Assembly (NCBI GenBank): GCA_026261815.1
Contig: JAMPIT010000884.1
Span: 10,305,001-10,369,000, forward strand
Direction: 5' to 3'
Length of the DNA: 64,000 nt
Source of the DNA: Monarcha castaneiventris obscurior
Lineage: Eukaryota; Chordata; Aves; Passeriformes; Monarchidae
Translations under genes and position numbers: made by a program
The notes under the pieces: model-generated
What the model saw: the letters and a program-made list of their open reading frames with translations, nothing else
Databases searched by the model: none
Told to the model about the DNA's origin: nothing
Part shown: positions 55,901 to 62,649 of the stretch, in pieces
How the letters are laid out: each line of letters opens with the position of its first letter
Position numbering within the stretch: position 1 is the stretch's first letter

Positions 55901-58491
55901 TCCTTTTCTGCAGGGCTGTTGTGGCACAAACTTCGAGAAAATAATTTCTACATTTCCTGAACCAGCATCGTGTCTGGAAATTGATTGCTTTCTTTTGATT
56001 AAGGTTTTATAGATTAATGATTCATTTTGCATCCTTTTTTTTTTTCCCAAGGCTAGAAAAACTACGCTTACAAACAACCAGAGGAGAAAATTCTGCCCAT
56101 CATTTCCTATGCCTGTTGCCTTTTTGTGTAAAAGCTGAGGCAAATGTTTTCAAAATATGGTCTTTCTATCTTCTTTCCAATCCCAAGTTTTGGATTCAAA
56201 GGAAAGATCAGCTGCCTCATTTGCTGCAAAGTGCTGCAATTAATCCTACTAACTGAATTACTAAATCATTCTTTCTGCTTCCTTGAAGGAGACAAAGAAG
56301 ATCTGAAAGATCTTCTATCTGACCTAAGCTAAAAAACAAATAGATCGACTTAGGAAAAATGAGATTCAAGTTTGTTTACCACAGCTAGGCACAACTTCCA
56401 GTCATTGTACGTCTCAAGGTGGTCAGATTCAAAATGCAGTCAAAGAAGAAATGGTGAAATTTTCACTGATATTAGACCATAAGCCACCTATGTCCACCAT
56501 GGATCAGAGATTACCTTTAAAGGTACTCCTACCTCAGCATTGTTAAGTGTAGGATATTCCTGTTAGGGAATGGAAGGGCAGAATGTGACTCACAAAGATT
56601 AATTAACTCAGACTATGTTTATACCGGTTAATTAAACAGGGACAGAGTGTGGGCTCAGGGCATTACCCCCCAGTCACCTGTAATGTTTAAATATCAGCAA
56701 ACTCTAATGGCAACTAACACGCCATCAGACAAGGCTGAAGAGTATTCTGAGGCCAGCACAGCCCTTCTGCACTGTGTGTTGCAGGGGAAGGACAGCAGCT
56801 ACGTGACAGCTGTGCTGAGCCATTTCTTCTCAGGGCCAGAGATCAAGGCCCAGTCCACTTTGTTTAATAATAAAGCTGTCACTATCAAAATCTGCTATCT
56901 TTAAAGAACTCTGGCCAGTTACAAAAACATCATTAGGTCTTCTTCCTCGTGCTGACAAGCCTACATAGGGAAACATCAGGCAAGCGGTGGGTAAGTGGGT
57001 TTCCTTGAACAGCTGAATTCTGGCTTAGAGTTGTCCCATGGCATGTGGTTAAAATAGTACTGCTGCTAAAATCCTGTCTTTGGTACACTTGAATCTGCAG
57101 AGTCCTCACCATCAGCCCTTGTTCATCTGCTCAGAGCCCTTCAAAGTATTGACACAGAGGGTGAAATATTATTTTGTGCCTCATTCAGATTGAGGAGGAC
57201 ATGCTTCCCAGTAGTAAAGGCTGCACACAGAAATTCTTGTGCCAAGAGCAGGGCGTTCCCTGGACATCATCAATGAGTGATGCATGGCCCCTCTGGGAGA
57301 CACAGTCCACCAAGGACAAGATAATACCACACATGCAGACAGACTCAGGAGAACCCAACAAAATCAGCCTCATCAGCATGTGTTACCTTCCTCCTATTCC
57401 CAGTGAGAACCTGGATTACTTCCCAGCCCTGGAATCAGTGGCATCCCACTGACAGGAGCAGATCAAGCCAGCATTTTGAAGCATATGAAGTTTGTCAGTC
57501 AGATACTGTCTGCCATTTTCTGTATAGTAAATTTTTTATTTTAACTGAATGAACCATTCAGCATCTTGGAGCAGTGGGAAGAACTAAAAATCACGCTCAT
57601 CTGTTCTAATCACCATGGAAAGAAATCCGTAACAGGACCAGAGCTGTTCGTGACTGGGTCACAGTCAAGGTCATGATCTTACTGGTGAAACTTTCTTCCA
57701 AAAATACTCTGAAGCAAGGTATGACTATGCTTTCAGGCAGCGAGAGACAAAGACAGTAATAAAGGTGGAGGGCAGGGCACAGATTAAGTGCAGATGCCGA
57801 CGACAGGCATTTGTATTCTGATATCAAATGCTGGTATCACAGGCTTACACATCTTTCCATCAGTTGTAAATCAAAGTCATGTTAACTTAGAACACTTATA
57901 CAAGCTGGAGTTATAAGTACCTTTAGAGGATTAACTTCAGTCCTATCCCTTTGGACCACGAGTATTGAAAACCATTGAGTCTGACCCTAGGCCGATGATG
58001 CTTTAATGAAAGCTGAAGTCTGAAATGTGTCTGAGTTTCTCACCCATCCCTCACTACAGCATTGATGTCTTTTTTTCATGCAGAAGTAGTTTCCTGGCCA
58101 ATTACTCATTCAAAATTTTCTACCGTTTTGCATTCTCCCCTCTGCTAACATGCAATGTGACAGTCTGCTTTGCTGAACAGAGCTCCATTTCTCAAAGAGA
58201 AGGACAAAGTGAACAACCTTAACAGCGACATGAGGTGCAGGCAGGAAAAAACTGCTCATGTGCAGCAAACCAAGTCTAATGACCTTCAGGGTCAACCCTA
58301 AATAACCCTCAATTCCACTTCTTGAAGACAAACAGGAGTAGCTCTGATGTCTCACCTTGAAGTATTCAGCTTCACAGGTGGAATTTTTGGCAATATGTGA
58401 GTCACACTCCTCACGCACGTTGGCAAATTCAACCCCATCGGAACAGGACTGCTTCTCCAGCTGGCTGCGGCAGCACTGTACCTGGGTCATG
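3298..58491 (-). CDS. FBLN1: FBLN1 (fibulin-1) gene, exons 3-17, 5' end missing
   Basis: Fibulin-1 is a secreted, calcium-binding glycoprotein of extracellular matrix, basement membranes, elastic fibres and blood. Known partners of the family include fibronectin, laminin, nidogen, fibrinogen, tropoelastin and the aggrecan/versican lectican domains. Sixteen exons are seen here, joined by GT-AG introns. Joined in phase, they give 644 residues for isoform D and 624 for isoform C, against 703 and 683 in human, so about 60 N-terminal residues (exons 1-2) are absent. Module order in window numbering: anaphylatoxin-like 1-~100, acidic linker ~95-122, EGF1 123-156, calcium-binding EGF2-9 157-507, fibulin-type C-terminal domain from 508. 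No frameshift or premature stop was found, so the gene looks functional. Fibulin-2 also has anaphylatoxin plus EGF modules, but the distinct C and D termini and near-identical EGF sequences point to fibulin-1. Confidence 0.97.
5808..5860. repeat. Two adjacent perfect palindromes
   Basis: 5808-5831 is a 24-bp perfect palindrome centred on GATATATATC. 5840-5860 is a second inverted repeat, TTCGATATA and TATATCGAA, around the 3-base loop TGC. Both are AT-rich and only 8 bp apart. Confidence 0.9.
7053..7405. repeat. Imperfect (GAA/GCA) trinucleotide microsatellite
   Basis: About 350 bp of interspersed gaa and gca triplets, ending in a short (aac)n run. The plus strand is almost wholly purine plus scattered C. 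Open frames on both strands (a Glu/Ala-rich one and a Phe/Cys-rich one) arise only from the triplet period and are not genes. Confidence 0.95.
8197..8610 (-). repeat. CR1 LINE 3' end with C-terminal ORF2 remnant
   Basis: Begins with the reversed CR1 tail (agaatcatagaattg). On the minus strand the open frame reads the CR1 reverse-transcriptase C-terminus, including RFRLDVREN and VVKHWNRL. About 410 bp, 5'-truncated, the longest CR1 3' copy in the window. Confidence 0.9.
10205..10318 (+). repeat. CR1 LINE 3' tail
   Basis: Contains ttgatgagcttaaaggtctt and ends with the CR1 tail tgattctgtgatgctatga. 5'-truncated. Confidence 0.85.
10589..10860 (-). repeat. CR1 LINE 3' fragment
   Basis: Starts agaatcacagaaccatagaa (reversed tail) and continues with ctgccatggtcagggacacc and ccttggacacttccatgg. 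5'-truncated. Confidence 0.88.
12313..12832 (-). mobile_element. Probable solo LTR, minus orientation
   Basis: On the minus strand a TATAAAA box (12518-12524) is followed about 70 bp later by AATAAA (12445-12450), then a U5-like stretch ending near 12313. The spacing is that of a U3-R-U5 LTR. The outer end is uncertain: ctaccataca at 12750 and gctaccacga near 12830 are both possible, and no target duplication was found. Confidence 0.55.
12880..13790 (-). mobile_element. CR1 LINE internal fragment, reverse-transcriptase region
   Basis: Minus-strand frames hold CR1 reverse-transcriptase motifs in the right order but in different frames: [12 protein letters not shown] at the N side (near 13670), then [13 protein letters not shown] and [15 protein letters not shown] (near 13130-13240). 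Frameshifts and stops separate them, so it is a dead copy. Unlike the other CR1 pieces it is not a 3' end. Confidence 0.85.
13908..13967. repeat. (T)18 followed by (GT)n microsatellite
   Basis: An 18-base T run passes directly into about 20 GT units. Confidence 0.95.
14730..14908 (+). mobile_element. Truncated ERV: LTR R-U5 end plus primer-binding-like site
   Basis: AATAAA at 14802-14807 is followed by an 83-bp U5-like stretch that ends CA at 14889-14890. Four bases later comes TGGCACGAACAGGG (14895-14908), resembling the lysine-tRNA primer-binding site of retroviruses with two bases missing. This fits the left end of a provirus whose U3 and interior are lost or unrecognisable. The upstream limit is approximate. 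Confidence 0.5.
14976..15001. repeat. (TA)n(TG)n microsatellite
   Basis: Short atatatat tract passing into tgtgtgtg, 80 bp past the primer-binding-like site. Confidence 0.9.
15304..15343. repeat. Hairpin flanked by a direct repeat
   Basis: GTACGAGTGT (15310-15319) and ACACTCGTAC (15324-15333) form a perfect 10-bp stem with a 4-base loop. The 9-mer cccagggta occurs at 15304-15312 and again at 15335-15343. Confidence 0.9.
15650..16028 (-). mobile_element. Solo LTR with 6-bp target duplication, ERVK-like
   Basis: Target duplication gtgaat at 15650-15655 and 16023-16028 brackets a 367-bp element. On the minus strand it starts TGTGGTAGCCGG and has a CCAAT box, a GC box (GGGGCGGGG reversed), a TATA-like GGATAAAAG near 15840 and AATAAA at 15777-15782. 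A 6-bp duplication is typical of class II (ERVK-like) insertions. The far end starts TA instead of TG on the plus strand. Confidence 0.75.
17125..17245 (-). repeat. CR1 LINE 3' fragment
   Basis: Starts aatcacagaatcattaagac and continues with attgagtccaacctttgacc and agagcactgagtgtcacatc. Confidence 0.88.
19132..20040 (-). pseudogene. Unidentified degenerate coding-like block
   Basis: Minus-strand frames of 168 codons (19423-19929) and 88 codons (19132-19398) lie end to end. The first extends upstream to about 20040 through a single in-frame TAG near 19934. The predicted product is Lys/Glu/Arg-rich with patches such as [12 protein letters not shown] and [14 protein letters not shown] do not recognise the family. 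A decayed retroviral gag or a processed pseudogene are both possible, and chance is not excluded. No promoter, poly(A) tail or target duplication was seen. Confidence 0.3.
22158..22289 (-). CDS. FBLN1: FBLN1 exon 16: isoform D C-terminal domain
   Basis: 132 nt, phase 1-1. [20 protein letters not shown], then [20 protein letters not shown] and MTV: the core of the fibulin C-terminal domain, nearly the same as human. The acceptor ends ttgcag and the donor is gtgagtag. It is followed by the largest intron in the window. Confidence 0.97.
22290..24139 (-). other. FBLN1 intron 15 (1.85 kb)
   Basis: Between exons 16 and 15D. No repeat or other feature was recognised. Confidence 0.9.
24140..24282 (-). 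CDS. FBLN1: FBLN1 exon 15D: first isoform D-specific exon
   Basis: 143 nt. Starts [20 protein letters not shown] and ends THE-type FTRPE, with the conserved [16 protein letters not shown] run. The correct acceptor is tctcttag before TGTCAG. A second AG five bases downstream would shift the frame out of phase with exon 14. The first residues VRL replace human LQQ. The donor is gtaagtgg, in phase 1. Confidence 0.95.
24283..28685 (-). other. Intron 14 segment between exons 15C and 15D
   Basis: 4.4 kb spliced out only in isoform D. It contains the perfect hairpin at 28096-28132 close to the 15C end; the rest is AT-rich with nothing I can name. Confidence 0.85.
28096..28132. repeat. Perfect 17-bp inverted repeat, 3-base loop
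   Basis: Arms 28096-28112 and 28116-28132 (AACATTTATTTGAGAGA and its exact complement) flank GAA. It lies about 560-590 bp beyond the isoform C poly(A) signal in the direction of transcription. Confidence 0.95.
28686..28691 (-). promoter_or_regulatory. FBLN1: Poly(A) signal AATAAA for isoform C
   Basis: TTTATT on the plus strand reads AATAAA on the coding strand, about 60 nt after the exon 15C stop. This implies a very short 3' UTR. Another AATAAA in the coding direction, within the hairpin near 28100, is a weaker alternative. Confidence 0.55.
28752..29106 (-). CDS. FBLN1: FBLN1 exon 15C: terminal exon of fibulin-1C
   Basis: 355 nt: 117 codons and a TGA stop. It starts [13 protein letters not shown], continues [17 protein letters not shown] and [12 protein letters not shown], and ends [13 protein letters not shown], aligning along its whole length to the human isoform C terminus. 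The acceptor is ttctcttgcag. This is the fibulin-type C-terminal domain, whose variant is known to change partner binding; the C form binds nidogen better than D. It has no downstream donor and a poly(A) signal 60 bp past the stop, so it acts as a terminal exon. Confidence 0.96.
32866..33115 (-). repeat. CR1 LINE 3' fragment
   Basis: Starts agaatcataggatcattaag and includes accatcaagtccaacctgtg and cctccctgggcagcccctt. Closely related to the copy at 39277. Confidence 0.9.
36480..36715 (+). repeat. CR1 LINE 3' end
   Basis: Contains actggaacaggttgcccagg and ends with the tail attctatgattcaatta. Plus orientation, antisense to FBLN1. Confidence 0.9.
37146..37269 (-). CDS. FBLN1: FBLN1 exon 14: EGF 9, last exon shared by isoforms C and D
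   Basis: 124 nt, entered in phase 1 and left in phase 2, so it breaks the run of phase 1-1 EGF exons. [12 protein letters not shown], two N-glycosylation sequons (NCS and NET), [10 protein letters not shown] and [11 protein letters not shown]. It ends with AC of a Thr codon. Both candidate downstream exons (29106 and 24282) begin with T, so either restores the frame. That makes this the alternative-splice branch point. Confidence 0.96.
37270..37806 (-). other. FBLN1 intron 13 (537 bp)
   Basis: No internal feature seen. Confidence 0.9.
37807..37938 (-). CDS. FBLN1: FBLN1 exon 13: calcium-binding EGF 8
   Basis: 132 nt, phase 1-1. [24 protein letters not shown] and [12 protein letters not shown]. 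The acceptor is cttgcag and the donor gtgagttc. Only 537 bp separate it from exon 14. Confidence 0.97.
37939..38786 (-). other. FBLN1 intron 12 (848 bp)
   Basis: AT-rich, with no repeat recognised. Confidence 0.9.
38787..38906 (-). CDS. FBLN1: FBLN1 exon 12: calcium-binding EGF 7
   Basis: 120 nt, phase 1-1. [24 protein letters not shown] and [34 protein letters not shown] is shared with human, which makes this one of the strongest identifiers in the gene. The second residue is Leu instead of the usual Ile or Val. Confidence 0.97.
38907..39747 (-). other. FBLN1 intron 11 (841 bp)
   Basis: About a third of it is a CR1 copy (39277-39560). Confidence 0.9.
39277..39560 (-). repeat. CR1 LINE 3' end
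   Basis: Starts catcacagaatcacagaacc. The minus frame keeps CR1 ORF2 C-terminal text such as [12 protein letters not shown] and [13 protein letters not shown]. It lies 187 bp from exon 11. Confidence 0.92.
39748..39873 (-). CDS. FBLN1: FBLN1 exon 11: calcium-binding EGF 6
   Basis: 126 nt, phase 1-1. [23 protein letters not shown] and [11 protein letters not shown] match human fibulin-1 almost residue for residue. The YPGRLC signature is diagnostic for this module. Confidence 0.97.
39874..40364 (-). other. FBLN1 intron 10 (491 bp)
   Basis: Nothing recognised. Confidence 0.9.
40365..40493 (-). CDS. FBLN1: FBLN1 exon 10: calcium-binding EGF 5
   Basis: 129 nt, phase 1-1. [22 protein letters not shown] and [15 protein letters not shown] give a complete calcium-binding EGF. 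The hydroxylation-site Asn and the downstream Tyr are kept. The acceptor is attttag and the donor gtaagttg. Confidence 0.96.
40494..41307 (-). other. FBLN1 intron 9 (814 bp)
   Basis: Nothing recognised. Confidence 0.9.
41308..41451 (-). CDS. FBLN1: FBLN1 exon 9: calcium-binding EGF 4
   Basis: 144 nt, phase 1-1, the longest EGF exon (48 residues). [22 protein letters not shown] and [15 protein letters not shown] are intact. The acceptor ctcgtag and donor gtgagtg are canonical. Confidence 0.96.
41452..42896 (-). other. FBLN1 intron 8 (1.4 kb)
   Basis: Nothing recognised. Confidence 0.9.
42897..43034 (-). CDS. FBLN1: FBLN1 exon 8: calcium-binding EGF 3
   Basis: 138 nt, phase 1-1. Begins [12 protein letters not shown] and contains [10 protein letters not shown], then [11 protein letters not shown]. 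The donor is gtaaggc and the acceptor ends taccag. All six EGF cysteines are present. Confidence 0.96.
43035..45205 (-). other. FBLN1 intron 7 (2.2 kb)
   Basis: Strongly AT-rich between 43200 and 44400. No repeat family recognised. Confidence 0.9.
45206..45343 (-). CDS. FBLN1: FBLN1 exon 7: calcium-binding EGF 2
   Basis: 138 nt, phase 1-1, 46 residues counting the split Asp. DINEC at the start is the calcium ligand set. The [10 protein letters not shown] segment carries the Asn hydroxylation position and the aromatic residue of the calcium-binding EGF consensus. It ends [14 protein letters not shown], nearly the same as human. Confidence 0.96.
45700..45790 (+). repeat. CR1 LINE 3' tail
   Basis: Contains ttggacttgatgatcttgag and ggtcttttccaacatcagag. 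Short 3' remnant. Confidence 0.85.
46288..46560 (-). repeat. CR1 LINE 3' fragment
   Basis: Contains gatcatcgagtccaactcct, ggccctgcacaggacacccc and cctggggagcctgttcagtg. Same subfamily as the piece at 882. Confidence 0.9.
46932..47033 (-). CDS. FBLN1: FBLN1 exon 6: EGF module 1
   Basis: 102 nt in phase 1-1. Encodes [13 protein letters not shown], then [17 protein letters not shown]: a six-cysteine EGF fold without the D-x-D-E-C calcium site. This fits fibulin-1, where the first EGF is the one that lacks calcium-binding residues. The acceptor is ccattag and the donor gtaaaag. Confidence 0.95.
47034..48753 (-). other. FBLN1 intron 5 (1.7 kb)
   Basis: A 9-bp inverted repeat CACTTCTAC/GTAGAAGTG with a 7-base loop sits at 48477-48501. 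Nothing else was seen. Confidence 0.88.
48754..48813 (-). CDS. FBLN1: FBLN1 exon 5: acidic linker
   Basis: A 60-nt exon, the smallest in the gene and too short to show as an open frame. It encodes a Glu/Asp-rich linker, E-I-S-K-E-E-L-D-Q then [10 protein letters not shown], aligned to human EDPYLNDRCR. The acceptor is cttctttttag and the donor gtaagtcag. Frame is held on both sides: exon 4 ends with G, this exon begins TT to give Val, and it ends with G that pairs with exon 6. Confidence 0.93.
48814..51323 (-). other. FBLN1 intron 4 (2.5 kb)
   Basis: Contains one short CR1 remnant (49745-49802) and a small ctaa repeat at 51112-51126. The rest is unremarkable. Confidence 0.9.
49745..49802 (-). 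repeat. CR1 LINE 3' remnant
   Basis: About 58 bp containing taggttggaaaacacctcca and agaccatcaagtccaacctg. Confidence 0.85.
51324..51495 (-). CDS. FBLN1: FBLN1 exon 4: last anaphylatoxin-like module
   Basis: 172 nt: 57 codons plus one base. It opens [13 protein letters not shown], the hallmark CCxCC stretch of fibulin-1, and continues with GQSCE and [11 protein letters not shown], giving the remaining disulfides of the anaphylatoxin region. The first residue is Thr where the human protein has Arg. The acceptor is cttttacag and the donor gtattt, so the splice site itself looks sound. The 3' part (DYAPKKEP) starts the acidic linker to the EGF array. Confidence 0.95.
51496..58355 (-). other. 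FBLN1 intron 3 (6.9 kb)
   Basis: Contains the solo LTR at 53584-54665. 51500-53570 and 54680-58350 show no other recognisable feature. Confidence 0.9.
53579..54670 (+). mobile_element. Solo LTR with 5-bp target duplication
   Basis: The 1082-bp element 53584-54665 starts TGTGTTGGTTTTGC and ends CAAACCATGACA, with 5-bp duplications actgg at 53579-53583 and 54666-54670. AATAAA lies near 54487 in plus orientation. TG...CA ends and an exact duplication make this a clean solo LTR. A 5-bp duplication is most like ERVL-type (class III) elements, though the family is an inference. Open frames within it, up to 261 codons on the minus strand, have no recognised coding content. It is antisense to FBLN1. 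Confidence 0.88.
58356..58491 (-). CDS. FBLN1: FBLN1 exon 3: anaphylatoxin-like module
   Basis: 136 nt: one base completing a split codon, then 45 codons, the same length as I recall for the human exon. It starts [10 protein letters not shown] and ends EAEYFK, with an acceptor ending ttggcag and donor gtgagac. Cysteines at residues 6, 7, 16, 29 and 39 fit the paired-Cys anaphylatoxin-like fold. The NST sequon near residue 36 matches the N-glycosylated region of fibulin-1. Intron 2 enters in phase 2 and intron 3 leaves in phase 0. Confidence 0.93.
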
Positions 58492-59696
58492 CTGCCAACA
58501 GCATGGAAGAAAGGGGAGAACAATGTCACATACAGGTCAAAAACAGATGATGCAAGTTTTGACAATTAGTACTTGTGCTTGTTATGTGGAAAGGGGTTTC
58601 TGTGGGAACAAAACATAAAGATATTCTCTGGGAGTAGGCAGAATGTGTGTGTGACGTGTTTAATACAGTTTCATTGCTCATCTACTTTGCAGTCTGTCCT
58701 AACAACTTTTTTAAGCAAATGGGTAACTTCAACCACACCTGCTTCAGGGCTCAAAGTCTTCATGTTTTGTGACAGCTGGTGGCTGAGGGAAGGGAGAAGT
58801 CAGGCCCTGGATCTTCTAAGAGCCCACAGTCCCAGTCCACCCTCACACCTGCTGCTCCAAATCAACAGGTATGCCATGTGGAAGGAAGATGAGAGCATTG
58901 TTTTGTGAGACACCTGGAGATAAAAGAGAGAAATGAAGATTCCAAGGGAAGTCACCGTGAGAAACAGCAAAGTGTATTGCAAGCAAGGGGAAAAGAAAGA
59001 CAAGGGAAAGAAGACTATTACAGGGCAGAGAGATGCGAAGAGGAGACAGGATAAAATTATGCAGGAAAGTTAGTTTTGTTACACTGCTCATTAAATCATT
59101 CTATTTTATCTCAGTGTCAGTGAAAAAATTGGAAACTTGTTCCTGTAAGGAAAAAAATCTGCACGAGGAGGCTTTAAACTCCTCCACTCTGGTTGCTACT
59201 GTCACCTGAATACAAAGCCCAGTGAAGATCTCTCTCCTCTCTCCACTCTGCTTTTATGAGTAACTCTGCTTTGCTGGGTAGTTTTGTGGGTAAAGCTCTT
59301 CCACCACTAAGCTTCTGTAATAGACATTGGGAAACTGAGAAAAAATACCCTGTACTCCTAAAAATCCTTTATTCCACTGTTGTAAATTTTGGTAATATAA
59401 GGAAGAGGGTGGGTTAGTGGAACTACTGAACTACAGGCTTCTCCTACTATCACCTGAGCTAAGTGGCTTACCATGCATTCCCTCTGGAGGAGCTTTCCTG
59501 CTCTCCAGGACCAAAGATGACCTTTCAGCTCCCAGGCAGTATAAGGGACTCCCTCAGCTCTTAGACCAGGCAACTAAAAGCAGGGGACATGTGGATACTG
59601 AGCTGAGATTATGCATCTCTGTGCATGTGGGTGGGTGAGGCCAGGTTGTCAAGATACATTCCTGAAGATTCTAATTACTATTTATTACATTGTACA

Positions 59697-59745
59697 TGGG
59701 TCACTTCCAACCCAAACCACTCTAGAATTCTACAGTTCCATGATT
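59697..59745 (+). repeat. CR1 LINE tail remnant
   Basis: gggtcacttccaacccaaac followed by a degraded tail, agaattctacagttccatga. Confidence 0.7.
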
Positions 59746-62100
59746 AGTAATGGTCTGACTGTGCAGCTCTCACTTGGACAAAAGCAGCTATGAGATTTCA
59801 ATGCACAGGACCAAAAACCAGGATAAATTAATGAACAAATTATTCAAAAATGGACTCTAAAGTCATAGCAAGAAGTTAAGCCCAGGACAGTAACTTTATT
59901 TGGCAGGATATTTGAAGTTTTCGTTATCTGATTTAGTTCCAGTTTGGAAGAATATGTAGCTTTTTTGTTGCTGAAATTCCCTCTGAAGCAGAATTTCCAT
60001 TCCCTGCCCAGCTCTGGGGTGGTCTGACTTTCAGGGCTTTGGAAGCCTCTAAAACCTGAACTCCAAGCCCAAGAGTGTGGGAGCTGAGACTTTCCAGCCT
60101 CTTTAGCCCTCTGGATTCTCTGGAGCTAGATACGTTAGCCACAGACAAGCAAAAATAAACAAACAACAGCAGTCTTTCAGTAGATCTGTTTGATTCCTGG
60201 TGTGGCTTTCTTTTTTCAAACACAAGCCAACTCTTTGAAATCTCTGACAAACAGGCAATTTCAACCAAAACAAGAAAGTTTCTTAAAATATTTCCCACAG
60301 CTGTATTCATAAGTCATGTGGTCCGCCCTAACTGTAACAAGGAATCAAACATCAATTGAATACTAAATTAAAATACCATTTGTTCATCTGAGAACAACAA
60401 CAATAAAATCACACTTCATTGCCCAAATCCTACAGCCAAGTTGCACTGGTAGCAAATATTGCTTGAGACTCTAAACACTAGTGTAGCAGTAACAGAGGCA
60501 GAAGTTCTTGAAAAATGGCAGAGAAAAATGCTAGAAATACCTGCACAGGGCTGGTCTTCCTTTTCCCTCTGCACACCAGCCCTGGTGCTGCCATTTACCA
60601 GAGCCCACCACACCCAGCTTGGCAGGCTCTAGGGAGTTTGAGATGAGCAGTGTCTCTCCCTTTCTTTCCTAAGTCACCTGCGTGTGACTGGCTGGCTTAC
60701 AGCTTCAGCTAATACATGCTCTCTTTCTACTCCCCAGCAAGGTGAAGGAGCCGTCTCTCCTGGCTAGGGAGGACGTCTAGATTTGTCTCTTGGTGTAAAA
60801 CCTTCCAGGTGTTCCTGTATACCATTAACAGTCTACGGACATTACAATATTAGTCTCTAAAAACAGAAAAAGTAGAGTAGTACCTTTCTGTGAGTTTGGG
60901 GTTTTTTAAATTAGGAGTAATACTTCAAAAAGCTGCAAAGGCTGTTTTTTCTTTATCTGCCTTATTCTGACTTTCAGTTAAGAGTGCAACAGAATTTTAC
61001 TGAAAATAAACAGGTATTCACAATACGGCAGATATTGTATAACACTAAATATTTAATCTTTAGGAGCATGAGACCTCATAACTGATATTAATTCAGGATA
61101 TTTCAAGTAAAATCATGCATCTCTGAAGGATGAGTTTTATTCATGGCTCACTAGTGAACAAAAATCACCAAGATATTTAAAAAATCCTTACTTGTTGTTT
61201 CAGATGTTGATCTAAAAGTTATCTCACTACTAGATAATTTGATTATAAATCAAGGTTAAGAAATCATGTCTTATATTCTCACTTTTACTTTCTGTTAAAT
61301 TTAACCAATGTGGCTGATTTTCATGGAGTTAATTTCCAAATGAAAATCTACACACCCACTTACATCCACAATCTTTTCACATTTATTATTCTCCTGTCTA
61401 GAGGATGCACTCCTAAACCAGCACAGATTTCATAATCACCTATTTTTTCACTTCTTTTCATAAAAGCATTAAAATTTAACTTTGTTCTGAAAACAGTGTC
61501 TTTCTCATCAATCTACTTTTATTACCCTCTGTCTCTCTCATTCTACTTCCTTCAAGCTATGTCAGTGCTATTCATGTGTACAGTGGAAGGTCATGGACAA
61601 AATATCAAAATTAAAAAGAATGATTTTGCAAAAACAAGCTGGGTCTTCAAGCCTTACATTCTTCAGTCTGAATTCTGGCAACACTAATAAATAATATTAT
61701 TTCTGATGTAATTCCAGAAAGGCTACTGTCATGGTTTAGCATAGCTGGGAGTTGTAGTTAAAGAAGGCTCTATCAGCCACAGAAGTGATTCTTTGCAAAG
61801 AGGTGCTTACAGCTTCCTCTAGACCCAACAGAACCAATCAGCTGGCTAGGTTGAATATTGGCAACTTTTTAAAGCCACTTAAAGAGCTTGACACGCCTCT
61901 GTGATCCACATTTTAAGAATGAACAAACCCTGGGAAAGGCTCTCTTGCTTCTGGTTTTCAGACAGGTAACTGGGGGTGAGGGTGGGCCCGCAGCACAGCC
62001 CAGCAGGGCCGGGCCAGGCTGAGCTCTGCCGGCCGGGCCTGGCCGGGTCAGCCGGGGGCGGCTTGGCTGAGATCTCAGCCGCTCCTGCTCGCCGGACACG

Positions 62101-62130
62101 CCCCCCCCCCCCCCCCCCCCCCCCCCCCCC
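62101..62130. repeat. Poly(C)30 tract
   Basis: Thirty consecutive C on the plus strand within the LTR, just after a GC-rich segment (61980-62100). The length is likely unstable or inexact in assembly. Confidence 0.95.
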
Positions 62131-62537
62131 ACCAGAGGCCAGGCCGGCCCTCACCCCTAGAGCAGCTGAAATTCCTCTGAGACTGCTGCCCGGCAGGATC
62201 ATGTGGCCAAGAGATAAGCAAATTCCAACTGCAAGGCCCAGGTGAGATTAACTCTTAGTGCTGTGAGATTCCTCCAGACCAGATGAAGCCTGCAGACATC
62301 AATCCTCTCCCCAGTCAGAGGAAAGGAAAAGGTGAAGGCGCATGAAGAAAACACCATAAAGATGCCAAAGTCAGTGAGGAAAGAAGAGCTGAAACCCTGA
62401 GAGAGGAGAATGAGGAGATGCTTCAATCCTAGAAGCTGAAATTCTGTTGTGAACTATGGTGATGGACTATGATATATCAGAATACCCGTTGTAATTTCAT
62501 GAAAGCATGGGGGGTGGAGCATTCAAACTGTAACCAT

Positions 62538-62649
62538 GAGCAAAAGTACTTGTGCTGAAACAAGCAAATGTTGAAGTAGCTGTGATTTGCTGTGAGCAAA
62601 AGTACCTGTCCTGAAATAAGCAAATGTTGAAGTAGCTGTGATTTGATGA
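62538..62649 (+). repeat. 56-bp tandem duplication in LTR
   Basis: Unit starting gagcaaaagtac occurs at 62538 and again at 62594 with only a few differences, ending gctgtgatttg in both. The place is that of a U3 enhancer-type repeat. Confidence 0.9.

Noticed and set aside
61869..62245. Gly-rich or Pro-rich open frames and a possible CpG-island promoter of FBLN1
   Set aside because: Created by the poly(C) run and GC-rich core of the LTR; the FBLN1 first exon is not adjacent.
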